Assembly (NCBI RefSeq): GCF_002051585.1
Contig: NZ_MZGX01000008.1
Coordinates: forward strand, 1 to 64,000
DNA length: 64,000 nt
Origin: Ruminiclostridium hungatei
GTDB taxonomy: Bacteria; Bacillota; Clostridia; Acetivibrionales; DSM-1351
Direction of reading: 5' to 3'
Below are positions 43,629-51,984 of the stretch, one piece after another. The position numbers and the translations under genes are program-made. The notes below the pieces were generated by a model, which saw only the letters and a list, made by a program, of their open reading frames with translations, did no database searches and had not been told where the DNA came from. The stretch's first letter is position 1. Each line of letters opens with the position of its first letter.

Positions 43629-44405
43629 TCAGCCGCCAATAACGTCCACAAATTCTCCGGCAAGCTGTTTGTGCTTGTCAAAGCCCGTAAGCTGATTGAA
43701 TATATCCTCAAGACTGCCTTCCTTGCTCTGCTCCTTCAGTTGCTGGAAGGTTCCGTCCGCAACAATGCTTCCATTATTTATCAATATGATTCTATGGCTT
43801 ATTTTTTCAACAACCTCCATAATGTGAGAGGAATAGAATATGGTTTTTCCCTGCTCGGCAAGGTGGCTCATTATCTCCTTGAAAACCATCACGCTGTTTG
43901 CATCCAGTCCGCTCAAGGGCTCATCCAGGAAAAGCACCTCAGGGTTGTGGATCAGGCTGGATATTAGCAGCACCTTTTGTTTCATACCCTTTGAATAGGA
44001 GGTTATTCTGGAATCATATACCTGCTGGATTCCGAACAGCTCCATAAGCTTAAGTGCTTTCTTGTCAGTCTCCTCATAGTCCATCCCGTACATCTGTCCC
44101 AGAAAGGTTATGTATTCCCTTGCGGTAAGATTGTCAAAAATTTCTGCTGTTTCGGGAACATAGCCTATCTTTCTTTTATACTCCACACTGCCGTTGGAAA
44201 TATCCTCTCCCAATACCTTTACACTGCCTTTATAATTATTAATAAGTCCCAGCAGTATTTTTACCGTTGTGCTCTTCCCCGCACCATTGGGGCCTATATA
44301 TCCAATAATCTGTCCCTTTGGAACCTGGATGCTTATTCCGTTTATAACCTGCTTTTCTCCATAGCTCATATACAGGTCTCCAATTGCTATTGCCGCTTCT
44401 TCCAT
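43629..44405 (-). CDS. ABC transporter ATP-binding protein
   Basis: The protein has 258 residues with Walker A GPNGAGKST (37-45), Q-loop region GYVPETAEIFDNL, signature SYSKGMKQKV, Walker B VLFLDEPLSGLD and switch SSHIMEVVE. A short C-terminal extension is present. It precedes the large ABC-2 permease gene in the same direction, separated by the 115-bp stretch that holds leader repeat B. Together they form a likely exporter. Confidence 0.9.
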   Translation of the reverse strand: MEEAAIAIGDLYMSYGEKQVINGISIQVPKGQIIGYIGPNGAGKSTTVKILLGLINNYKGSVKVLGEDISNGSVEYKRKIGYVPETAEIFDNLTAREYITFLGQMYGMDYEETDKKALKLMELFGIQQVYDSRITSYSKGMKQKVLLISSLIHNPEVLFLDEPLSGLDANSVMVFKEIMSHLAEQGKTIFYSSHIMEVVEKISHRIILINNGSIVADGTFQQLKEQSKEGSLEDIFNQLTGFDKHKQLAGEFVDVIGG

Positions 44406-44494
44406 TTCACACTCCCCCTTTAATCCTCAAAAAATAAGATTAAACTTTTTCCACGAACCTAATCCTTACATTATATTGCAAATACGCCATACTA

Positions 44495-44953
44495 TCAACC
44501 ATTCCCGGGCAGCCTGGTTTTCCTGACTTTTGTGATAAACTTGAAGATGGCTGTGGAAAGCATGATTCCGAATCCGATGCTGCCACCTACTGCCAGGGCC
44601 AGGATACCTTTGCTGAGGGCCTGGGAAATGTTGTTCTCCACTATATATCTAAGAGAGGTATATGCGGTAAATCCAGGCACCAGCGGAAATATCCCCGGAA
44701 TCAGGAATTCAAAAGCCGGGGTTTTAAGCTTTCTGGCAAGGGACTCACTGTAGCAGCCCACTGCTACGGCACCTATAAAGGTGGCCGATATGGCATTGCC
44801 GGTATTATTAAAGACAAGGCTATATACAAGCCAGCCCAGGGCACCGCTAAGACCCGCCCAACCAATCTTTCTCCTGTCAATATTGAATAGAACCGCAGGA
44901 AATATGCTTCCGAAAAAAGCAATAACAACCTGAATCAATTGTGAAGTTGACAT
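44495..44953 (-). CDS. ThrE-like exporter, small subunit (ThrE_2 / DUF3815)
   Basis: The ATG at 44951-44953 has GGAGG five bases upstream; a longer frame overlaps the previous gene by four bases, so the start is not certain. The product has 152 residues with four or five helices (IQVVIAFFGSIFPAVLF, IGWAGLSGALGWLVYSLVF, FEFLIPGIFPLVPGFTAYTS, LAVGGSIGFGIMLSTAIF). The motif IPGIFPLVPG is typical. It should pair with the larger subunit encoded upstream to form a threonine/serine-type exporter; the true substrate is unproven. Confidence 0.8.
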   Translation of the reverse strand: MSTSQLIQVVIAFFGSIFPAVLFNIDRRKIGWAGLSGALGWLVYSLVFNNTGNAISATFIGAVAVGCYSESLARKLKTPAFEFLIPGIFPLVPGFTAYTSLRYIVENNISQALSKGILALAVGGSIGFGIMLSTAIFKFITKVRKTRLPGNG

Positions 44954-45000
44954 AGAATCCTCCATAGCTAAAAATATCCAGCGTTCCGCAGCATTTAAAT

Positions 45001-45750
45001 TCATATCCTTATTATTGAAAGTGCCGTCACTATCCCCACTCCCATTGCAACTATAATCAGAATGGCTTCTCCGAATTTGGCAAAACCTGAGACATAATCC
45101 CCATACAGCAGGTCCTTAATCCCGTTGGTAAGGGCTACTCCCGGCAGAAGCACTATAATGGCTCCTGTGATTACATTGTCCTTGTTTATGACAGGAAGCA
45201 GGGAAGCCGCCACCAGACTTACAGCACCAATAATAAAGCCTGACAGGTAGTACTCCAGAAATTGGAAGGAACCTATTTTAGAAATATATTCCAGGAGCAG
45301 ATATATTCCAAAGCTTATTACAAGCGAAACCACGGCATCATATATGCCCCCGTTGAAAAACAGGGTATATGCAAAGGCCGTAAATCCGGAAGCCAGAAGT
45401 CTTATACCCAGTGAAAAATTGGGCGCATTATATATTTCGTCAAGCTTCCTTCGAGCCTCCTCATAGGTGAGAGGGCTTTGTGCAAGGCCTCTTGAAAAAG
45501 AATTTATAAGCTCCACCCTGTACAGGTCCACACGCCGTTGGTTGATCCGCTTTACAGTGGTAACCAGCTCCCCCTGGGAATCGGAAATTGATATATATAT
45601 ACCTGTGGACGTGGAAATACATTCTCCTGAAAATCCATAGGATGAACAAATCTTTTTAATAGTCTCCTCCACACGGTAGGCCTCGGCACCGTTGCTCAGA
45701 AGGATTTCACCCGCTGCCGTGGCAATTTCGGCCACTTTTTTAGCTTCCAT
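45001..45750 (-). CDS. ThrE-like exporter, large subunit (ThrE_1 / DUF1212)
   Basis: The protein has 249 residues. The cytosolic N-terminal domain (ILLSNGAEAYRVEETIKKIC) carries the family's hallmark GAEAYRVE. Five helices follow, including the motif IVLLPGVALTNGIKDLL, which corresponds to the PG-TNG pore motif. It lies directly upstream of the small subunit; Corynebacterium ThrE is a fusion of the two. The upstream 220 bp are very AT-rich and separate it from a small plus-strand gene. AGAGG lies before the ATG. Confidence 0.82.
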   Translation of the reverse strand: MEAKKVAEIATAAGEILLSNGAEAYRVEETIKKICSSYGFSGECISTSTGIYISISDSQGELVTTVKRINQRRVDLYRVELINSFSRGLAQSPLTYEEARRKLDEIYNAPNFSLGIRLLASGFTAFAYTLFFNGGIYDAVVSLVISFGIYLLLEYISKIGSFQFLEYYLSGFIIGAVSLVAASLLPVINKDNVITGAIIVLLPGVALTNGIKDLLYGDYVSGFAKFGEAILIIVAMGVGIVTALSIIRI

Positions 45751-45972
45751 AAAAATACCTCTGTAAAATTATTAAATTACATAACAACTATCAATTATAT
45801 CAATTCTTAACTGACTTTAATATCTCCAAAATAAATACTTAAAAAATATTCTCACAAACTGATTATTGATGGTCTATTTATATATATTTTTAAAATTGAA
45901 TAAAATAGACAAATCATCGGAATATAAAATATATAGATATTATTAAACCTGCTAAAAAGAAAGGAGCATGTT

Positions 45973-46119
45973 ATGAGTCAAAAGGGAAGCAAGGAACACA
46001 AGAAGTCATCAAAAACAAAATCAACAAATAAATCTGAAAAAAATATCAATCCTGAAAACCAGGGTTCAGATTTCAATAACAAAAATAATGTCAAGCCTGA
46101 AAATCAGCCCCGGTTCTAG
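45973..46119 (+). CDS. Small basic low-complexity protein (48 residues)
   Basis: AAAGGAGCATGTT lies before an ATG that opens MSQKGSKEHKKSSKTKSTNK and continues with Asn, Glu and Pro to KPENQPRF. The strong ribosome site and its position in a divergent promoter region argue that it is real. It is hydrophilic and probably disordered. I do not know its family. It is the only well-supported plus-strand gene between 1 and 61 kb. Confidence 0.55.
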   Translation: MSQKGSKEHKKSSKTKSTNKSEKNINPENQGSDFNNKNNVKPENQPRF

Positions 46120-46580
46120 ATATTGGAAGCAGGAAAGCAAATTTTTTCCTGAATAGAAATCGGCATAAGAGCAATAATATTTACTGGATACGGAAGTGTA
46201 TCCGGTGGATACATGGTTATCCATTAGCAAAGGTTTAGCTGACCAAAAAAGTTGGGAGATGATACCTTTGGACTTCTTTGTTTCTCAGTTGACGTAGTCT
46301 GGTATTGTGTTTTGTAGTGTTAACGTACCTTTGTATTTTAGCATTATAGGACGTGCAAGTTGTTTTTAATGTCGAGCATTGGGAGATGATTGAGTTGATA
46401 GTTGAAAACTTTTTTTCTGCCATACCCGTAATTGAAAATTTCTTGCGTCCCATTAGTGCTCGAGGTACTGCATCTGCTCCAAGAGGGTGGCCGCAGTTAA
46501 CAAGAGCAGTAATTGGATAAATGCAGGGAAATGAAAAGCAGTTCGGTAGTTTCTTAACTTTAAGTTAAATCATTAGCTAG
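46120..46580. other. Gene-poor stretch with an unassigned open frame
   Basis: No gene can be supported here. On the minus strand a frame open from about 46524 to 46235 reads NCGHPLGADAVPRALMGRKK and then a Ser/Thr/Asn-rich stretch, without a ribosome site. It could be the remnant of a transposase or phage gene, but I do not recognise it. The rest is AT-rich. Confidence 0.25.
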
Positions 46581-46584
46581 ACAG

Positions 46585-46620
46585 CAGGGATTCTATTAAT
46601 TTAGAATCCCTGTTTGTCTT
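46585..46620 (+). terminator. Rho-independent terminator
   Basis: CAGGGATTCTA and TAGAATCCCTG form a perfect 11-bp stem followed on the plus strand by TTTGTCTTTT. The gene it serves on the plus strand is unclear (the 48-residue gene is 460 bp upstream). It may also stop the minus-strand zinc-ribbon gene at 46648. Confidence 0.65.
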
Positions 46621-46647
46621 TTAATCCAGCTTTATTGTTTAAGTATG

Positions 46648-47076
46648 TTATATATTGCTGATATCGCTTCCGCATCTGGGACAGAATCTGAAATTTTCCT
46701 TTAATTCGCACCTGCAAAAAGGGCAGAAGTTTACGGTGTCCTCCCCTCCCTGTGAGGTTTCGGGTACCTCCGCGCTGTTGGCTGTGCTGCCAGCTTTTCC
46801 GGTTTTTCTGTGAAACCTTTCCTGCAAGGGGTCAGGCTCCTCAGTTTCGTCAGTGATATCGAATACGGACATACGGTTTGCCCCCGATGCATTCTTGAAG
46901 TTGTACACAGCGCTCACCAGTGCAGCTATTATAAAAATCACTCCAAATAGCGGAAAAATTCCCGGTGCACCTATATTGACAGCAAATATTATCCAGAATA
47001 CGCCGAAAACCGCAGTCAATACACCTCCTATAGCACCCATTGCTGACGGCCCGCGACCAGGCTTTACACTTTTCAA
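46648..47076 (-). CDS. Two-helix membrane protein with C-terminal zinc ribbon
   Basis: The protein has 142 residues. Two hydrophobic helices (AIGGVLTAVFGVFWIIFAV and IFPLFGVIFIIAALVSAVY) form a hairpin. A polar linker leads to a C-terminal zinc ribbon with CPFCRCELKENFRFCPRCG. The start is probably TTG, with GGGGGG about eight bases upstream. Short zinc-ribbon membrane proteins are common in Firmicutes and mostly of unknown function. It is the gene after the PBP gene but is separated from it by 120 bp, so they may not be co-transcribed. Confidence 0.72.
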   Translation of the reverse strand: MKSVKPGRGPSAMGAIGGVLTAVFGVFWIIFAVNIGAPGIFPLFGVIFIIAALVSAVYNFKNASGANRMSVFDITDETEEPDPLQERFHRKTGKAGSTANSAEVPETSQGGEDTVNFCPFCRCELKENFRFCPRCGSDISNI

Positions 47077-47195
47077 ATATAATACCCCCCTGAATCATGA
47101 CATCATAAAACAATCCAAAAGCCAATTGCCATCGGCTCACAAATATCATTCCTATATTACATTATAGGGTAATATTGTTAACTTGCATATATTAT

Positions 47196-48854
47196 TTACA
47201 AACCCAGTTTCATTATTTCTGTGCCTATTTCTGAAAAAATAGGCGCGGCGGCTTCTCCTCCGCTTTTTCCGTCTTCAATGAATACCGCTACCGAGTATCT
47301 GGGGGCTGCTGCGGGAAAATAGCCTGCAAACCAGGCCTGTATGATTTTCTGCCCGTCGATGTACTGGCCCGTTTCGGCACTGCCGGTTTTTCCTCCCGCT
47401 CCGCCGTATTCATCCATATTGGCCTTTTTACCCGTACCTTCGCTGATGACTCCTTCCATCAATGACTTTATGCGGTCTGCAGTGGTCTTGGCCATTACCC
47501 TCTCCTGAGAGGTCTCCTTTAAGTCTCTCACCTTATTGCCGCTGCTGTTGACTACGCTGTCTATTACATTTACATTGTTTTTCAAGCCGCCGTTGGCTAT
47601 AGTTGCAACCAGGTCTGCCACCTGCACAGGTGTGGCCATTATCTGCCCCTGTCCTATGGACATATTTGCTATATCACCGGAGTTTTTAAGATCGGCCCTT
47701 GCGGGGACTATTCCCCTTGCCTCATCTATGCCCTGTAAGGTCAAGGCAGTATTTTCACCAAGTCCAAGCCTTTTGCACATATCCAGTATGGGTTGGGCAC
47801 CCAGCTCCAGAGACATATTTATGAAATATGCATTGCAGGATTTTGCCAGTGCATTGTATATATCAACCGTACCATGCCCTCCCGCTTCATAGGAGGAGCA
47901 TTTGAATTCAGTGTCACCAATCTGTATATAGCCCGGACAACTGAATACCATATTGTAATCGGGGTGCATTTCAAATGCCGCGGCCAGGTCAACCAGCTTG
48001 AATACGGAACCCATGTTGTATTGAGCCACAGCCCGGTTAAACAGCGGCTTTTTATTATTTGAAAGATATTTTTCTATATCATTGGGATCAAAGTCAGGCT
48101 TGCTGCAAATGCCTACAATATTACCGGTTTTTACATCTTCAACCACAACCGCACCGGTCAGGTTCCTGCTGTCCAGGGCATTCTCAATTATTTCCTGGAT
48201 ATGATAGTCCAGGGTGAGTTTTATATCCAACTTCCTGTTCCGCCTGTCGTCGTCCTTGATTATCCTGTAGCCCAGCCCCTTAATCAAATCATTTCCTCCG
48301 TCGGTGATTACGGCTATACTATCCTCCTCACCATAATTCAGGGTCTTTTCAAAAAGCTTCTCAAGTCCGTTGCTGCCCACATGGTCAATCTTGTTGAGAT
48401 AGCCCAGCAGATGCTTTGCTTTTGTATCCGTATTGTATCTGCTCAGAGAGTTGACAAAGGATACCCCTTCAAGCTTCATGGAGGTCAATAAGGCCTTTGT
48501 CTCTTTGTCCACCTCCATCAAAATGGGGGTGTTTTTTCTCTGTATCTCCTCCTGGGTTTTATCCGGTTCCAGGCCAAGCATCCGGCACAACTCATTTATA
48601 GCCTCCGGTTGGCTCCTTAGCTGTGCCGGCTTCAGTACTGCAGTTATCTTCTGGGTTCTGCCGGTGAGCTTTATTCCGTTTTTGTCAAGAAAGTCTCCTC
48701 TGGCACTTTCAATCTGTACGTTATTTACCCGCTGTGCCGAGGCTGCTCTGGATAGATCTCCGCCACCGACCACCTGCAAATAAAACAGCCTTGTCATCAG
48801 GCCTGCAGATATGGCCAGGAAAACAAAGAATATTATTCTGATTCGTTTAAACAT
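47196..48854 (-). CDS. Class B penicillin-binding protein (PBP2/FtsI type transpeptidase)
   Basis: The protein has 552 residues. An N-terminal helix (IRIIFFVFLAISAGLMTRLF) anchors it. A dimerisation domain follows (ARGDFLDKNGIKLTGR), then the transpeptidase domain with SVFK (about 273-276), SCN (about 331-333) and KTGSAETG (about 485). It cross-links peptidoglycan peptides and is the target of beta-lactams. The C-terminal PASTA domains seen in SpoVD-like PBPs are absent. At 552 residues it is short, close to the SpoVD/PbpA-like forms. It stands alone, not in a division cluster. AAGGGG precedes the ATG. Confidence 0.9.
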   Translation of the reverse strand: MFKRIRIIFFVFLAISAGLMTRLFYLQVVGGGDLSRAASAQRVNNVQIESARGDFLDKNGIKLTGRTQKITAVLKPAQLRSQPEAINELCRMLGLEPDKTQEEIQRKNTPILMEVDKETKALLTSMKLEGVSFVNSLSRYNTDTKAKHLLGYLNKIDHVGSNGLEKLFEKTLNYGEEDSIAVITDGGNDLIKGLGYRIIKDDDRRNRKLDIKLTLDYHIQEIIENALDSRNLTGAVVVEDVKTGNIVGICSKPDFDPNDIEKYLSNNKKPLFNRAVAQYNMGSVFKLVDLAAAFEMHPDYNMVFSCPGYIQIGDTEFKCSSYEAGGHGTVDIYNALAKSCNAYFINMSLELGAQPILDMCKRLGLGENTALTLQGIDEARGIVPARADLKNSGDIANMSIGQGQIMATPVQVADLVATIANGGLKNNVNVIDSVVNSSGNKVRDLKETSQERVMAKTTADRIKSLMEGVISEGTGKKANMDEYGGAGGKTGSAETGQYIDGQKIIQAWFAGYFPAAAPRYSVAVFIEDGKSGGEAAAPIFSEIGTEIMKLGL

Positions 48855-49033
48855 AAAACAACCCCTTCATATGAAATAATGTGATATATACATTGTTTCC
48901 AGATGGAGAGGTAAATTATACCATTGTGTTTTTGTATATTTAAGCGGGCATTATAAATTATCTTTCTCCCGGCAGAGAAGATTAATGAAATAAGGGTACC
49001 TTGAAAAATATCGTACTCAAACTTAGCTCCGTA

Positions 49034-49585
49034 TTATGCTCTTCCTTTTTCCAGCAGCACTTGATATTCATCTTTAGTCAAAATATATTTTTTTGCCTCA
49101 TAAGTTTTGTCAAAGGACTCATATGTACCTTCGCAATAATATCTAAATCCGCTTTTTTCGATTACTCTTTTCGATTGATGATTAAACGATTTATGTCCAC
49201 ACCACAAAACATCTACTTTAATCTCATCAAAAGCATATTTGATTGCTTCTCGTACAGCTTCGGTCATAAGCCCTCTGCCCCAGTATGCCTTGCTTAAAAC
49301 ATACCCAATCTCTCTTTGCTTATCAGCTCTATAATTTGAGTCAGCAGTTCTCTTATGAAAACCTAAAGAACCGATCACCTTGTTTTCTTCTTTTAATACC
49401 AAAGCATATTCTATGTCATTATCAATAAAGCCTTTCAATATTGTTTCAGTAACTTCAATATTTTCATGATGCGGCCACCCGGTCATTTCGCTGATACCTT
49501 CAACACTGGCATATTCATAAAAGTCAAATATATCAGATTCTTTCCAATTTCTCATTATCAGTCTTTCAGTTTCCAACGTTTTCAT
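49034..49585 (-). CDS. GNAT-family N-acetyltransferase (RimJ/RimL type)
   Basis: The protein has 183 residues beginning METERL-like (MKTLETERLIMRNWKESDI). The acetyl-CoA site is around REIGYVLSKAYWGRGLMTEA, which matches the V/I-x-x-x-xW-G-x-G-x-A pattern, and SFNHQSKRVIEKSGFRY follows as motif B. Such enzymes acetylate protein N-termini, spermidine or small toxins; the substrate is unknown. It lies at the edge of the second cassette island. AGGCGGTG lies before the ATG. Confidence 0.85.
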   Translation of the reverse strand: MKTLETERLIMRNWKESDIFDFYEYASVEGISEMTGWPHHENIEVTETILKGFIDNDIEYALVLKEENKVIGSLGFHKRTADSNYRADKQREIGYVLSKAYWGRGLMTEAVREAIKYAFDEIKVDVLWCGHKSFNHQSKRVIEKSGFRYYCEGTYESFDKTYEAKKYILTKDEYQVLLEKGRA

Positions 49586-49739
49586 AATACACCGCCTAAT
49601 ATAAATAATCTAAAGCATACATTTACAAGCAACCCCGAATTCAGGTAAATCCATTAATAGTATTTTTGTCATAACAAGTACCGCGCTATTCAGTTATCCA
49701 TGTTCATATGCTCATTCTCTATCTAAACTAAACTGCGGT

Positions 49740-49866
49740 TTAATTTTCTTCTATATGACCGCAGTTATTACATACTCTTTTTGTTACATCATACTTTTCA
49801 ATAGTAGCCGAAAACCTCCATTGCACCATCTTTGCACGCAGGACATGTTTCATTATTTTTATTCAT
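49740..49866 (-). pseudogene. Tiny zinc-ribbon gene with one extra base
   Basis: After GGAAGGGTG an ATG opens MNKNNETCPACKDGAMEVFG and then stops at TGA. Removing one T in TATTGAAAAG gives YYEKYDVTKRVCNNCGHIEE to a TAA at 49740, about 41 residues in total. CPAC and CNNCG form a four-cysteine zinc ribbon. It is either a pseudogene or a good gene with a base-calling error. It ends about 70 bp downstream of hairpin 49939-49969. Confidence 0.55.
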
Positions 49867-49938
49867 AATTTACACCCTTCCGGCAGCTCATAGCTGCACC
49901 TTTTATTCATTTTGCAACTGAAATGCGGGCATGAAAAA

Positions 49939-49969
49939 ACCGCACTTTGTTTCTATCTGAATGTGCGGT
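49939..49969 (-). terminator. Cassette-type hairpin terminator (copy h4)
   Basis: ACCGCACTTTG and its partner CAGA...ATGTGCGGT close a stem; on the minus strand GGTTTTTTC follows. It ends the deaminase gene 54 bp past its stop. Confidence 0.75.
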
Positions 49970-50022
49970 ATTTGAAAGACACCTGATATATAAAAAATAC
50001 GTTATTCAGATAGATAATATAT

Positions 50023-50487
50023 TTATTTAAAGTAATCTTTTATTTCATCAATTAAAAAATCTTCAACTAGTGCTACATCTTTTATATACTTACCTGATTG
50101 TAAAACATCGCTACACTTTATAAATGACCAATTAATCTCTTTTCCTCTGTGATCAGGATTGTTAGCATATACCACACCTTCAAATCCAGCCCAGATTATA
50201 GCTGCAGCGCATAGAGGACATGGCTCAAATGTTGAATAAAGCCAATATCCTTTAGGTAAAACATCTACTTTTAGTCGCTTACAGGCACTTCTTATAGCAT
50301 TTATTTCAGCATGTGCCGTAGGATCATGGTCAGCTCGAACTGTCGTTTTCCCTTTTGAAACTATATTACCTTCAGCATCTATAACCGCAGCAAAAATTGA
50401 ATCCTTTGTCCATTGGTCTTTTATTAATTCTTTCATAATATCTTCGCTTGGGTGTTTTATACTGGAATTAAAATTTATATCATTCAC
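50023..50487 (-). CDS. Nucleoside/cytidine-type deaminase
   Basis: The protein has 154 residues and the zinc-deaminase signature. HAEINAI (about 80-86) gives the first zinc ligand and the proton-shuttling glutamate, and PCPLCAAAI (about 114-122) gives the two cysteine ligands. The layout fits guanine/tRNA-adenosine/cytosine deaminase relatives (COG0590-like). The substrate cannot be told from the motifs. It is not the essential tadA by context, since it lies alone in an accessory island with its own promoter (50527-50555) and terminator (49939-49969). GGGGAGTGA lies before the ATG. Confidence 0.82.
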   Translation of the reverse strand: MNDINFNSSIKHPSEDIMKELIKDQWTKDSIFAAVIDAEGNIVSKGKTTVRADHDPTAHAEINAIRSACKRLKVDVLPKGYWLYSTFEPCPLCAAAIIWAGFEGVVYANNPDHRGKEINWSFIKCSDVLQSGKYIKDVALVEDFLIDEIKDYFK

Positions 50488-50526
50488 TCCCCTTTTTATT
50501 ATTTAAAAGCAATTCAATTACATATA

Positions 50527-50555
50527 ATGCTATATTTAGAAGATTAATATGTCAA
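50527..50555 (-). promoter_or_regulatory. Sigma-A promoter of the cassette type
   Basis: TTGACA (50550-50555), 17 bp, TAGCAT (50527-50532). The spacer TATTAATCTTCTAAATA differs little from that at 6797-6813. The upstream block GAGGTAAGGAGTGAAA also matches. Confidence 0.7.
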
Positions 50556-50608
50556 CTTTCACTCCTTACCTCACTATTCAATTTTCAAAGTCCAAATGTT
50601 TATGTCGC

Positions 50609-50642
50609 AATAGATTTACTGGCCGACCTGCCGGTATGTTCT
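50609..50642. repeat. IS200-type element end, copy 2 (solo)
   Basis: This stretch matches 1038-1071, including CTGGCCGACCTG. No transposase is next to it, so it is a solo remnant or a small non-autonomous element between the deaminase promoter and the 787-bp unit. Confidence 0.45.
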
Positions 50643-50763
50643 TATATATTCTCTTCATTGCGTTTCATGATGCTTACCTCTCCAACTGGTTTTATTATAC
50701 CAGCCATTCGATGTGTCCATCAAATCGAGGTAATGTCATATAAATCAAATTCCTTCTTATATT

Positions 50764-51318
50764 TTACGTTCCCCAATTAATACTTTTTATTAGGTACCAG
50801 TTATCTTCCAATTTAATAATATCTTCATTGGTATGTTTTTCGTTCTTTGAATAACAAATGTCAATCCCATAACAACATTCTTCATCTGAGTCGTAAAACA
50901 TAGCAAATGATATATCATTATCGTAATGATTCTTACTTATGATAGAATCAATTACATTGCTATTAAATTTTAAAATAGCTAGTTCCAATTGTTCTGATAT
51001 ATCGCTAATCAGTTGCTCTCCACCATAATTAGTACCATCTAGAGTAATATTTTGAATCTTATTATTGTAAATTTGTATGTCTGTAATTGATGAGGGGAGA
51101 CTTTCAATTTCCTTTGCTACGTTTATAAATAACTCCCGATTTGATTTAAATCTTTCTTCGTCTTTTATTGCTTGTTTAGACAGAATCGAACTTGCTTTTT
51201 TTTCAATCCCGCCAATTTTATTTGTATCATATAAGTAGTCCGTAACAAAACATCCAATTATAACAAGCATTATAAGCACTACAGAACCAATCGAAAATAA
51301 AACACTGGTTTTTTTCAT
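50764..51318 (-). CDS. Single-pass membrane protein, intact copy
   Basis: The protein has 184 residues from the ATG at 51316-51318, which has GAGGTAGG upstream. One membrane helix (SVLFSIGSVVLIMLVIIGCF) anchors an extracytosolic domain. That domain has a helical part (KDEERFKSNRELFINVAKEI) and a C-terminal alpha/beta part (YGIDICYSKNEKHTNEDI, LIKSINWGT). I do not recognise the family. A frameshifted sister lies at 5623-6176. The coding strand carries an A8 run after GGIEK that may be prone to slippage. Confidence 0.7.
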   Translation of the reverse strand: MKKTSVLFSIGSVVLIMLVIIGCFVTDYLYDTNKIGGIEKKASSILSKQAIKDEERFKSNRELFINVAKEIESLPSSITDIQIYNNKIQNITLDGTNYGGEQLISDISEQLELAILKFNSNVIDSIISKNHYDNDISFAMFYDSDEECCYGIDICYSKNEKHTNEDIIKLEDNWYLIKSINWGT

Positions 51319-51483
51319 ATTGCCTACCTCGTATATATTTATCTCCAAAATATTGTATGTTTTAATATATATTATACTGGGAAGCAATTCAAGTTTCATT
51401 TTACCGAACTAACCAGTTTCCAATGTGCAAAATTATTGCTTCGCAAAATTCTTAAATTGCGACTGAATTGTGGACATAAAAAT

Positions 51484-51511
51484 ACCGCACTTCGTTAACT
51501 GAATGTGCGGT
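51484..51511 (-). terminator. Cassette-type hairpin terminator (copy h5)
   Basis: ACCGCACTTCGTTAA and CTGAATGTGCGGT form the stem; on the minus strand TATTTTTATG follows. It ends the small membrane genes at 51578-51855. Confidence 0.7.
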
Positions 51512-51577
51512 AATAGATTGATTTTTGACATATAAAGATACGTACGGCATGAGCAATTGATTGTGCCCACAGTTGTA

Positions 51578-51778
51578 TCATTTTTTAACCAATTTGATTG
51601 AAGATACAAATCCTATTACTATAAATACAACAAAAACTAATATAGTAAAATAAAACTGTTCAAATTCCATTCCTGCATCTGGATTTCCATTAGCTTTTTG
51701 AACATTAACAAATAGTATCATCGCAATTATAGAGGTTAACGACATTAGCATTCCTGTAATTAATCTTGTTTTTTCCAT
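51578..51778 (-). CDS. Small two-helix membrane protein
   Basis: From the ATG at 51776-51778 the product has 66 residues with two hydrophobic helices (LITGMLMSLTSIIAMILFV and FYFTILVFVVFIVIGFVSS) and a basic C-terminus. There is no ribosome site of its own. The start lies inside the end of the 31-residue ORF at 51760-51855, so translational coupling is likely. A longer ATG frame at 51832 also lacks a ribosome site. The function is unknown. Confidence 0.5.
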   Translation of the reverse strand: MEKTRLITGMLMSLTSIIAMILFVNVQKANGNPDAGMEFEQFYFTILVFVVFIVIGFVSSIKLVKK

Positions 51779-51855
51779 TTTAACAATATAGAAACAAGTA
51801 AAATCAAAAACAAAAAAACTATTATTCCACATAAAGCGAGCGCCAATTCAAGCAA
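51760..51855 (-). CDS. 31-residue hydrophobic peptide, TTG start
   Basis: AGGAGG (51864-51869) lies eight bases before TTG, which opens LLELALALCGIIVFLFLILL and then VSILLKWKKQD. It is a single membrane helix with a basic tail, the shape of small toxic or regulatory membrane peptides. It overlaps the start of the two-helix protein gene by 19 bp in another frame. It lies behind a palindrome at 51878-51899. Confidence 0.5.
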   Translation of the reverse strand: MLELALALCGIIVFLFLILLVSILLKWKKQD

Positions 51856-51877
51856 TCGAAACGCCTCCTATATAATA

Positions 51878-51899
51878 ATAGACAATATAAATTGTCTAT
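51878..51899 (-). promoter_or_regulatory. Palindromic operator before the small membrane genes
   Basis: ATAGACAAT and ATTGTCTAT flank ATAA, a perfect 9-bp dyad directly upstream of the AGGAGG site. On the minus strand TATTATTATA lies within and after it and may serve as a -10. A repressor site or an mRNA hairpin at the 5' end are both possible. Confidence 0.5.
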
Positions 51900-51984
51900 A
51901 TGCACACTTTTATACAACTCTGACTTAAATCAAAAACCCATTACATCTATACTATATTTGGAATTAACTGGAGTCAATGTATAC

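Larger units (their letters stand above)
50756..51542. repeat. 787-bp dispersed duplication, copy 2
   Basis: The partner of 5616-6402, in the same orientation. It includes the intact membrane-protein gene, its leader and the hairpin terminator h5 of the small membrane genes upstream. Confidence 0.85.

Noticed and set aside
46235..46453. Minus-strand ORF of 72 codons
   Set aside because: It has no ribosome site and no recognisable motif. I kept it only as an unassigned frame in a gene-poor stretch.
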